Shown: positions 36,799-44,827 of the stretch, piece by piece | How positions within the stretch are numbered: position 1 is the first letter of the stretch | How the letters are laid out: each line of letters begins with the position of its first letter | Source of the DNA: Marinilabiliaceae bacterium JC017 | Lineage (GTDB): Bacteria > Bacteroidota > Bacteroidia > Bacteroidales > Marinilabiliaceae | Direction: 5' to 3' | Length of the DNA: 64,000 bases | Assembly (NCBI GenBank): GCA_004296775.1 | Contig: RHGE01000004.1 | Coordinates: 1 to 64,000, forward strand | Translations under genes and position numbers: made by a program | The notes under the pieces: model-generated | Seen by the model: the letters and a program-made list of their open reading frames with translations, nothing else | Told to the model about the DNA's origin: nothing | The model's database searches: none

Positions 36799-37038
36799 AT
36801 GACCGGAGAAAATAACCTTGTGAACATCTATAGCGGAAGTGAAATTTCCGTAGTTCTTTTAAAAGGAGTATTAGAAGAAAACGACATTGCTGCCATCATC
36901 CAAAATGATTATCAATCAGGAATAACAGCTGGATTTTTTGGCGGCACGCCTACTGCTATTGATCTATTTATTCAAGAATCAGATCTAAAACAGGCGGAAC
37001 CAATCATTAACAAATTCCTTGAAACCAATCATAAGTAG
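36799..37038 (+). CDS. DUF2007 domain protein
   Basis: 79 residues, cytoplasmic. The pattern NIYSGSEISVVLLKGVLEENDIAAIIQND ... IDLFIQESDLKQAEPIINKFL is that of DUF2007, a small ferredoxin-like fold often called a putative signal-transducing protein, without tested function. A gene of this kind is common in Bacteroidota outside effector islands, so it probably marks the right edge of the accessory region. Its stop lies 7 bp before the second copy of the dispersed hairpin. Confidence 0.85.
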   Translation: MTGENNLVNIYSGSEISVVLLKGVLEENDIAAIIQNDYQSGITAGFFGGTPTAIDLFIQESDLKQAEPIINKFLETNHK

Positions 37039-37044
37039 ATTTTA

Positions 37045-37153
37045 TACCGATCAGTGATTAAAATGACCACTTAGTGCACTATGCTTTTAATTGGTCTTTA
37101 ATCATCTATTGGCATCATACAATAGCCATTTTGAAACATGTTTGATATTACAT
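37045..37153. repeat. dispersed hairpin element, copy 2
   Basis: Matches 915-1023 over its length, with the stem core TGATTAAAATGACCA / TGGTCTTTAATCA unchanged and most differences being transitions. The outer pair C37047-G37112 replaces T917-A982 and G37049-U37110 replaces G919-C980, so pairing is kept. It lies directly after the DUF2007 gene, where it could also act as a weak terminator. Confidence 0.7.
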
Positions 37154-37194
37154 GCCTTTGATATTGTGGGGGAGGGAAGAAGCCCTAAAAAACA

Positions 37195-37224
37195 AAAGCA
37201 GCCTTAATCTTAAAGGCTGCTTTA
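37195..37224 (-). terminator. intrinsic terminator after the Na/Pi transporter gene
   Basis: AAAGCAGCCTT (37195-37205) / AAGGCTGCTTT (37213-37223), with A-rich flank giving a T tract on the minus strand. Confidence 0.85.
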
Positions 37225-37245
37225 TTACATATGCTGATATTAATT

Positions 37246-38937
37246 TTATCCTTTTATTTCACTCAGCGCTTCGGAAACATTGATGGCATAATCCGCCAAT
37301 TTTTCGCATTCCGAGAACAGATCATTGAAGATGATACCCGCTTCATAAGTATAAACCCCATTTTTAAGGTTATCCAGGTGCTCAATCTTTAATTGATTCC
37401 GGTAATTGTTGATTTCAGATTCAACCTGTCGGGCTTTAGTCATATTCACCATATCATCCTCATTATTGAGGTTTTCCTGCATCACAATTAAAGACTCATC
37501 TACCAGGTTAAACATGAGATCCAGCTTTTCCATAATCATCGGCTCAAACTTCACCTTCATGTCACGCATGCGATTCATGGTTCTGGCCAGATTATAGTTA
37601 CTGTCACCAATACTCTCCAAATCACTAACCAGTTTTAACATGGCCCGGGCACGCTTACGTCCTAAATCACTTAATTTACCATGATTAACAGAAGAGAGGT
37701 AATTGGCAATTTCAACCTCCACATTATCACTGATTCCTTCATACTTCTCGACACGGGAAAAGATTTTATTGAATTTTGAGTCCTTCTTTTCTTTAATGAG
37801 TTTGCGTGTAAACCCAAACATCTTATTGGTGTGCTTGGCAAAAAACTGTAACTCTTTCCTGGCCTGAAACAACGATAGTTCAGCCGTTGACAACATACCC
37901 GTGGTAATAAATTTCAACCTGAACTCCTCCTCTTCGGTTTCCTGGGTAGGTACCATTTTTACCACCGCTTTCTCAAATAACGGCACGAACCAAACAAAAA
38001 TAAGCGAGTTCATGACATTAAAAGTAGTATGGAAGATAGACAAAGCAGTAGGAATAGCAGCAGCCGACTCGGTTGGCGAAACACCATTGGTCTTGGTCAC
38101 CCAAGTAACAATCATGTCGACAAAAGGCGTAAACACAGCCAACATCCAGATCACCCCTAACAGGTTAAATAACAGATGGACGCGCGCAGCTCGTTTAGCT
38201 GATATATTTCCAACAGAAGCGGCAATATTAGCCGTCACCGTAGTCCCGATGTTTTCCCCCATTACCATAGCAGCCGCCAGATGAAAAGGAATCCACCCCT
38301 GGTTACACATCACAAAAGTCAAAGCCATGGTGGCACTTGATGACTGTATAACAATGGTCAGTATTGTTCCAATAGCTAGGAAAATAAGTGTTGAACCAAA
38401 ACCCAGGTTAGTATATTCCTGAAGGAAACTTAAAACTTCCGGGGTTTGTTTGATATCAGGCACAGCACCCTTAAGATATTCCAACCCTAAAAACAGCAAA
38501 GCAAAACCAACCAGGAACTCCCCCCATGACCGGCGTTGTGTTGATTTAGAGAAGATCAAAGGCAGACCAATACCGATTAATGGTAACGCGTAAGCACTAA
38601 TGTTCACCTTAAACCCAAACAGAGTAATAATCCAACCGGTAACAGTAGTACCGATATTGGCTCCCATAATAACGCCGATAGATTCTACCAGGGACATCAG
38701 TCCGGCGTTAACAAAACTCACCACCATCACGGTTGTGGCAGATGATGATTGAATGATGGTAGTTACCAGAAACCCGGTGATCAAACCAAAAAACCGGTTT
38801 GATGTCATCGCTGATAAGATCTTACGCATACGTGCACCAGCCACCCTCTGAAGGGCCTCACTCATCGTCTTCATCCCAAACAGGAAAAGGCCCAACGACC
38901 CCACTAGCGTTAAAAAATCAAACAAAGAATAACTCAT
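37246..38937 (-). CDS. Na/Pi cotransporter family protein with PhoU-like tail
   Basis: 563 residues. The N-terminal 330 residues carry two inverted transport repeats, each with the QSSSATT/QSSSATM motif and a GANIGTT/GENIGTT motif, and about nine membrane segments. The C-terminal 220 residues are helical with a PhoU-like pattern (AMLKLVSDLESIGDSNYNLARTM). Such proteins import phosphate with sodium, or export it, across the inner membrane. Single-gene unit. A perfect TGTGA-N6-TCACA palindrome lies 29 bp before the start codon, so control by a CRP/FNR-type regulator is possible. Confidence 0.9.
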   Translation of the reverse strand: MSYSLFDFLTLVGSLGLFLFGMKTMSEALQRVAGARMRKILSAMTSNRFFGLITGFLVTTIIQSSSATTVMVVSFVNAGLMSLVESIGVIMGANIGTTVTGWIITLFGFKVNISAYALPLIGIGLPLIFSKSTQRRSWGEFLVGFALLFLGLEYLKGAVPDIKQTPEVLSFLQEYTNLGFGSTLIFLAIGTILTIVIQSSSATMALTFVMCNQGWIPFHLAAAMVMGENIGTTVTANIAASVGNISAKRAARVHLLFNLLGVIWMLAVFTPFVDMIVTWVTKTNGVSPTESAAAIPTALSIFHTTFNVMNSLIFVWFVPLFEKAVVKMVPTQETEEEEFRLKFITTGMLSTAELSLFQARKELQFFAKHTNKMFGFTRKLIKEKKDSKFNKIFSRVEKYEGISDNVEVEIANYLSSVNHGKLSDLGRKRARAMLKLVSDLESIGDSNYNLARTMNRMRDMKVKFEPMIMEKLDLMFNLVDESLIVMQENLNNEDDMVNMTKARQVESEINNYRNQLKIEHLDNLKNGVYTYEAGIIFNDLFSECEKLADYAINVSEALSEIKG

Positions 38938-38965
38938 AACGTGTAATAATTTTCAATGGCTTGAG

Positions 38966-38981
38966 TGTGACATTTATCACA
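38966..38981. promoter_or_regulatory. CRP/FNR-like palindrome
   Basis: TGTGA (38966-38970), six bases, TCACA (38977-38981): the perfect core of a CRP-type site. It is close to the transporter start on the minus strand and about 420 bp from the mannosidase genes. Binding is inferred only. Confidence 0.45.
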
Positions 38982-39129
38982 TCTAACTACCATCCTTTCC
39001 TACAGTTGCTTTTTCACCGGCAAAGATGCTAATTTTTCAATTTTTTAACCTACAGGAAACAAATATTCTATGAATTTTTTAAATCCGGTTCACTGGAATA
39101 TTCATAGATTAAAAGTTAAATTTAGATTT

Positions 39130-39145
39130 GTTTTCACGTGAAACA
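39130..39145. promoter_or_regulatory. parS-like ParB binding site
   Basis: GTTTTCACGTGAAACA matches the widely conserved parS 16-mer TGTTTCACGTGAAACA at 14 positions; the inner 12 bases TTTCACGTGAAA form a perfect palindrome. Confidence 0.5.
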
Positions 39146-39400
39146 TCGATTATCTGCACCTATTCGCATGATTTCCCTTTAAAAAACACCCTTTCTTTAT
39201 CGGTAAAAGGTGGGGAATTTGGCATTAAAAGTGTACTAACAGTAGATCTAGATATTAGATCATGAACTCAAACCTGATTGACATCTGATTCACTTATAAG
39301 GCAACAATTTTTTAACCAATACTTAAAAACATGAATTGCTTATCAGAGAATTCCGAAACAACAACAAACTATTGCACTAAAAATAAACTCCAAAAATAAC

Positions 39401-42400
39401 ATGATGACTCGACCCCTATTACTTACGGTTATTTACTGCATACTTCTCTCTTCTTGTTCTTTAAAGGAGGAAAACCAGTTGATGAAATATGCAGACCCTT
39501 TCATTGGTACAGACACACATGGACACACCTTTCCGGGAGCAGCCTCTCCTTTTGGCATGGTGCAACTCGGTCCTGACACCGGAACCGAAGGGTGGGACTG
39601 GTGTAGTGGCTATCACTATTCAGATAGCTCCATCATAGGTTTTTCCCATACTCACTTGTCAGGTACCGGCGGTGCCGATTTAGGTGATATATTAATTATG
39701 CCATTTACCGGTTCCAGGAAATGGGAGCCCGGTACCAAGGCAAATCCCGATGCCGGTTATCGTTCCCGCTTCTCCCATGACCAGGAACAAGCATCACCCG
39801 GCTATTATGCCGTACACCTGGATGATTATGACATTAAGGCTGAAATGACCGTGACACCACGAGTGGGGATTCACCGGTATGAATTTCCCAAATCTAAAAA
39901 ATCCCGGTTCATTATAGATCTGAAGCATGGCATATCTGATTCCCCCAAAAACTGCTGGATTAAAGTAAACGGGAATAGCGAAGTGATAGGGATGCGCCAT
40001 TCACAAGGGTGGGCAGCCGATCAATACGTTTATTTTGTGGCCCGCTTTTCAAAAGAGTTCAGGAGTTATGTGATCAATGCTGACGGAGAAGAAATCAAGG
40101 ATAAGAGCGAAGCAAAAGGCCAATACACCAAAACAATTTTAGATTTCACCACTACCAACGACGAAGAGATAATGGTGAAAGTAGCTATCTCGGCAGTAGA
40201 TATTGATGGCGCCTATAAGAATTTGAAAGAAGAAGCCCCCCATTGGAGCTTCAAACGTTATAAAAATAAAATACAGAAAACCTGGGAGAAGTCGCTTGAG
40301 AAAATAAAAGTTGAAGGGGGAACAGAAGAGAAGAAAACAGTTTTTTACACCGCTTTATATCATAGTCTGCTGACACCCAATCTTTTTTCTGATGTAGATG
40401 GGCGCTATCGCGGAATGGATCAAAAGATCCATCAAACCGATAAGCATGCCATGTACCACATTTTCTCTCTTTGGGATACTTTTCGTGCTGCCCACCCGCT
40501 GTTTACGTTAGTGGCACCCAATAAAAACGCTGACTTTATCAACACCATGCTGGTTCAATTCCAGCAAAATGGCTTGCTCCCCGTTTGGGAGCTGGCAGCA
40601 AATGAAACCGGCACCATGATCGGTTATCATTCAATTCCGGTTATCTGGGATGCTTATCAAAAAGGCTTTCGAAACTTCGATGCCGAGTTGGCTTTTGAAG
40701 CTATGAAAAAATCAGCCATGCAGAATAACTTAGGCTTAAAGGACTATAAAAACCTGGGCTTTATCCCCATGGAGAGGGAAGGAAACAGCGTTTCCAAAAC
40801 AATCGAATATGCCTATGACGACTGGTGCATTGCACAAATGGCAAAAGCATTAAATAAAGAAGAAGATTACCTCTATTTTAGCAAACGCTGCCAGAATTAT
40901 AAGAACCTGTTTGAATCCAAAACAGGTTTCCTGCGCGGACGAAAAGCCAACGGCAACTGGAAAACACCGTTTAACCCCATTGAAAGCAGCATCCTGGGTT
41001 CCGGTGAATACACCGAAGGAAATGCATGGCAATACACCTTTTTTGCCCCCCATGACATCAATCGCTTAATGGCACTATATGGGGGTGATGAAGCATTTGT
41101 TGAAAAAATAGATGAATTATTCAGTCTCGAACCTGTCAGAACCAATGAACATGCCCTTGACATCACCGGCCTGATTGGCCAATATGCCCAGGGAAATGAG
41201 CCAAGCCACCATGTGGCTTATCTATACAATTATGTCGGTGCCCCCTGGAAAACTCAGAAAAAAGTAACACTCATCAGGGATTCCCTGTATAAATCAGGCC
41301 CGGATGGATTGTGCGGAAATGAAGACTGCGGTCAAATGTCATCCTGGTATATCTTTTCAGCAATGGGTTTTTATCCTGTCAACCCGGGAGACGGACAATA
41401 CATTATTGGTTCCCCCGCCTTTGACAAAGTCATCATTCAACTTCAGAATGGTAACACCTTCACTATTGAAGCTCCCGGAGCTGCCAGTAAAAATAACTAC
41501 ATCACGGCTGCTACCTTAAATGGAGAAGTATATTCTAACAGTTATCTGACTCATGAAGATATATTAAAGGGAGGCACCCTGCAGTTTAATATGAGCAACA
41601 CCCCAAATAAATCGTGGGGACAAGCTCAGGCAAACCGCCCCATAAGTCAGGCGACACCGGATGAATTAGCAACCAAACCACTGGAAGAATCATTGGTTTT
41701 TGTGCCTTACACCCAAGACAACCTGGTGCTGTTTCGAAGAAATAAAAAAGTAAAGCTATTGTGCAACACCGATGGTGCTGCCATTCACTATACGCTCGAT
41801 GGTACAGAGCCCTCTGCAGAAAGCAAAACCTACCGGCATCCGATCAAACTGACCAAAACCACGGATCTGAAGGCCAAAGCTTTTAAAGACGGCATGCAAC
41901 CCAGTGAAGTTTTCAACAGGCATTACATCAAAGCACTATTCAAGGAAACCTCATCAGCATGTCCGAGACTATACCTGACCTGGCCGGCCTCAGAAAACTA
42001 CCCCGCTAAAGGAATTAACACGTTATTGGATGGGGCAATCGGATCTGACAATTACCAGGATGGCGAATGGTTAGGGTTCAATACCGATGTAGAGGCCATT
42101 ATTGACCTTTGTGCCACAAAAAAAATAGCACGACTACACATCGGATTTCTTCAGAATACCAGTTCCTGGATCTTCCCGCCAGAAAAGGTGGAAATAGCCA
42201 TCTCTTCTGATGGACGTAATTATAACGTTATTGATATTTTAAAGAATCCAACCTTATCGGAGCATGGTAACATCACCCGGATAGAAAATATTTCAAAAAA
42301 AATCAATCAACGAACCAGATACATCAAAGTCACCGCTAAAGGTGTTGAGACCTTACCGGAATGGCATGCCGGTGCAGGAAATCGTCCCTGGATTTTTGTA

Positions 42401-42424
42401 GATGAAATAATCGTAGAACAATAA
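39401..42424 (+). CDS. GH92 alpha-mannosidase, lipoprotein with C-terminal accessory domains
   Basis: 1007 residues. Lipoprotein signal (LLSSC), so on the cell surface or in the periplasm. GH92 core (about 25-750) with FSHTHLSGTGGADLGDILIMP, FSLWDTFRAAHPLFTL, the substrate-binding GNEPSHHVAYLYNY and the catalytic region GNEDCGQMSSWY. After it come a chitobiase-C-like domain (IHYTLDGTEPSAES) and a discoidin-like domain of about 150 residues. GH92 enzymes are calcium-dependent exo-alpha-mannosidases. First gene of the mannoside locus, 15 bp before the second GH92 gene. Linkage specificity cannot be told. Confidence 0.93.
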   Translation: MMTRPLLLTVIYCILLSSCSLKEENQLMKYADPFIGTDTHGHTFPGAASPFGMVQLGPDTGTEGWDWCSGYHYSDSSIIGFSHTHLSGTGGADLGDILIMPFTGSRKWEPGTKANPDAGYRSRFSHDQEQASPGYYAVHLDDYDIKAEMTVTPRVGIHRYEFPKSKKSRFIIDLKHGISDSPKNCWIKVNGNSEVIGMRHSQGWAADQYVYFVARFSKEFRSYVINADGEEIKDKSEAKGQYTKTILDFTTTNDEEIMVKVAISAVDIDGAYKNLKEEAPHWSFKRYKNKIQKTWEKSLEKIKVEGGTEEKKTVFYTALYHSLLTPNLFSDVDGRYRGMDQKIHQTDKHAMYHIFSLWDTFRAAHPLFTLVAPNKNADFINTMLVQFQQNGLLPVWELAANETGTMIGYHSIPVIWDAYQKGFRNFDAELAFEAMKKSAMQNNLGLKDYKNLGFIPMEREGNSVSKTIEYAYDDWCIAQMAKALNKEEDYLYFSKRCQNYKNLFESKTGFLRGRKANGNWKTPFNPIESSILGSGEYTEGNAWQYTFFAPHDINRLMALYGGDEAFVEKIDELFSLEPVRTNEHALDITGLIGQYAQGNEPSHHVAYLYNYVGAPWKTQKKVTLIRDSLYKSGPDGLCGNEDCGQMSSWYIFSAMGFYPVNPGDGQYIIGSPAFDKVIIQLQNGNTFTIEAPGAASKNNYITAATLNGEVYSNSYLTHEDILKGGTLQFNMSNTPNKSWGQAQANRPISQATPDELATKPLEESLVFVPYTQDNLVLFRRNKKVKLLCNTDGAAIHYTLDGTEPSAESKTYRHPIKLTKTTDLKAKAFKDGMQPSEVFNRHYIKALFKETSSACPRLYLTWPASENYPAKGINTLLDGAIGSDNYQDGEWLGFNTDVEAIIDLCATKKIARLHIGFLQNTSSWIFPPEKVEIAISSDGRNYNVIDILKNPTLSEHGNITRIENISKKINQRTRYIKVTAKGVETLPEWHAGAGNRPWIFVDEIIVEQ

Positions 42425-42439
42425 TATATCGTTTATAAG

Positions 42440-44686
42440 ATGAAGCAACTATTTATTTTCTTTTTCGCCACAATGCTTATGGCAGCTGGTTGTCAAACTG
42501 GCTCCAGAAAAGTGCATTCAAAGGACAGATTGACTAAATATGTGAATCCATTTATGGGCACCGATGGTCCAGGAAATACCTACCCGGGTGCCTCCGTCCC
42601 CTTTGGAATGGTTCAACTAAGCCCTGATATCGGAATACCTGGATGGGATCGTATTGCCGGCTACTATTATCCGGATACCATCATTACAGGATTCAGCCAC
42701 ATGCACCTCACCGGAACCGGTGCAGGAGATCTGTATGATATTCTTTTATCGCCAGTCAATTCTAAATCCATTAAAACAATAGAAGAGAATGGCAATCGTC
42801 CCTATAGCCGTTTCTCCCATGATAAAGAACAAACCGAACCGGGCTATTACCAGGTTTATTTAGAAGATTATGGCATTAATGCTGAACTAACCTCCACACG
42901 TCGATGCGGTATACACCAATATACCTTTCCAAAGGATGAACAAAGTGGTTTCATCCTTGATCTTGGGTATGCACTCAACTGGGATGCACCCACCGATACC
43001 TATTTGAGAATTGAAGACGAGCAAACCATTGTGGGATATCGTTTCTCTTCCGGATGGGCCCCCGATCAACGTGTCTTCTTTGTAGCGAAGTTTTCAAAAC
43101 CATTCTCCCGTTATGAGCTCTTCCTAAACAATGAAAAGGTAGATACTGACCATGTGAGATCAAAAAACACTAAGGTACGTACCTATTTTGCCACCGGTAA
43201 GAAGGAACAAGTAGTCGTGAAAGTAGGACTGTCCACCGCTAGTATTGATGGTGCCAGAAAAAGCATTGAATCAGAAATGGCCCATTGGGATTTCAACAAA
43301 GCAAGAAAACAGGCCTCTGATAAATGGGAAGATCAATTTCAAAAGATCAATGTTAAATCCTACGACAAAACATTAAAAGAAACCTTCTATACCGCTCTTT
43401 ATCAATCCATGCTGGCACCTACCTTATTAAGCGATAAGGATGGCATGTACAAAGGCGCTGATGGTAAATTTCACAAAGCCGAAGGATACGATAAATACGA
43501 CACCTTCTCTTTATGGGATACCTTTAGGGCTGCTCATCCGCTTTACACTATTATGCATCCCAATAGGGTAGAGGATATGATTCAATCGATGATTAGTCAC
43601 TATCGCGAAACAGGTTTATCCCCTGTTTGGTCCATGCAGGGCAATGAAACAAACATGATGATTGGTTACCATGCGGTGCCCGTTATTGTGGATGCTTACT
43701 TTAAAGGTATCGGTGGTTTTGATCCCGAGGAGGCGTATGCAGCCTGTAAATCAAATGCGATGGATGATGACCATGGTATTAAAGAATACCGCGAACTGGG
43801 TTATGTCCCCATCTCTTTTGACCATGAGAACTGGTCGGTTTCTAAAACGGTGGAGTATGCCTACGATGACTGGTGTATTGCTCAATTTGCAAAAGCTCTT
43901 GGCAAAACCGATGACTACAATTATTTCATGAAACGATCAGAATACTGGCGCAACCACTATGATAAAGCCTCCTCTTTTCTGCGTCCCCGTTACAAGGATG
44001 GCCGTTTCCTGGAAGACTTCACTGCCAAAGATTACACCGATCATTTCTGCGAGAGTAATGCCTGGCACTATTTCTGGTTTGTCCCTCAAAACATTCACGG
44101 CTTAATTGACATCACCGGTGGCCCCACACCTTTCGAGGCCAAGCTGGATAGTATGTTTACCTACCATCCGAAGGAAGATGACGAATTGCCCATATTCTCT
44201 ACCGGCATGATCGGACAATATGCCCACGGAAATGAGCCAAGCCACCATGTTGCTTATCTCTACAATTACCTGGGCAAACCTTGGAAAGCACAGGAGCGGA
44301 TTCATGAAATACTGACAACCCAATATCATCCCGTACCAAACGGTCATTGTGGCAATGAGGATTGCGGACAAATGTCCTCCTGGTTTGTATTTAGCTCATT
44401 GGGTTTTTATCCGGTTAATCCGGCTGATGGTAACTACATCATAGGAACACCCCTGTGGAAGAAAGCCACCATCAATCTTCCCAATGACAAGACTTTTACC
44501 ATATCTGCCAAAAATATTACCAAAAAAAACATCTATATTCAATCTGCCAAGTTGAATGACAAACCACTTTCGAAAGGCTTAATTACCCATAAACAAATAA
44601 TGGAAGGTGGTACCCTGGAATTTGAAATGGGTCCTCGCCCTAATAAAGATCTATGGAGTTCTGCAGCATCATTACCCGGTAAATAA
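42440..44686 (+). CDS. GH92 alpha-mannosidase, lipoprotein
   Basis: 748 residues, the usual GH92 length without extra domains. Lipoprotein signal (LMAAGC). Same signatures as the preceding gene: FSHMHLTGTGAGDLYDILLSP, FSLWDTFRAAHPLYTI, GNEPSHHVAYLYNY and HCGNEDCGQMSSWF, with the catalytic acid/base and general-base acids present. It begins 15 bp after its neighbour and is surely co-transcribed. Two tandem GH92 genes suggest two different alpha-mannosyl linkages are cleaved, as on yeast mannan or N-glycans. Confidence 0.94.
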   Translation: MKQLFIFFFATMLMAAGCQTGSRKVHSKDRLTKYVNPFMGTDGPGNTYPGASVPFGMVQLSPDIGIPGWDRIAGYYYPDTIITGFSHMHLTGTGAGDLYDILLSPVNSKSIKTIEENGNRPYSRFSHDKEQTEPGYYQVYLEDYGINAELTSTRRCGIHQYTFPKDEQSGFILDLGYALNWDAPTDTYLRIEDEQTIVGYRFSSGWAPDQRVFFVAKFSKPFSRYELFLNNEKVDTDHVRSKNTKVRTYFATGKKEQVVVKVGLSTASIDGARKSIESEMAHWDFNKARKQASDKWEDQFQKINVKSYDKTLKETFYTALYQSMLAPTLLSDKDGMYKGADGKFHKAEGYDKYDTFSLWDTFRAAHPLYTIMHPNRVEDMIQSMISHYRETGLSPVWSMQGNETNMMIGYHAVPVIVDAYFKGIGGFDPEEAYAACKSNAMDDDHGIKEYRELGYVPISFDHENWSVSKTVEYAYDDWCIAQFAKALGKTDDYNYFMKRSEYWRNHYDKASSFLRPRYKDGRFLEDFTAKDYTDHFCESNAWHYFWFVPQNIHGLIDITGGPTPFEAKLDSMFTYHPKEDDELPIFSTGMIGQYAHGNEPSHHVAYLYNYLGKPWKAQERIHEILTTQYHPVPNGHCGNEDCGQMSSWFVFSSLGFYPVNPADGNYIIGTPLWKKATINLPNDKTFTISAKNITKKNIYIQSAKLNDKPLSKGLITHKQIMEGGTLEFEMGPRPNKDLWSSAASLPGK

Positions 44687-44827
44687 GCAGGCAAAAACGC
44701 CCCGAGGAGAGAGTAAACATTTGAACGAACAAATAAACATACAGGGAGCAATGCCCATTTTAGAGGCAGCTCCCTTTTTTATTTTACACCTATTTTTAAC
44801 CCGTAAAAAACCGATAACGATACAGAT

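Larger units (their letters stand above)
38938..39400. other. intergenic region between divergent transporter and mannosidase genes
   Basis: No coding frame seen. It contains a CRP-like palindrome (38966-38981), a parS-like palindrome (39130-39145) and TAGATTTG (39123-39130), an exact TAnnTTTG match pointing toward the GH92 genes but 270 bp from the first start codon. Confidence 0.5.

Noticed and set aside
31282-37038. Complete type VI secretion locus
   Set aside because: Only an Hcp-like domain is present; no sheath, baseplate, membrane-complex or ClpV-type genes occur in the window.
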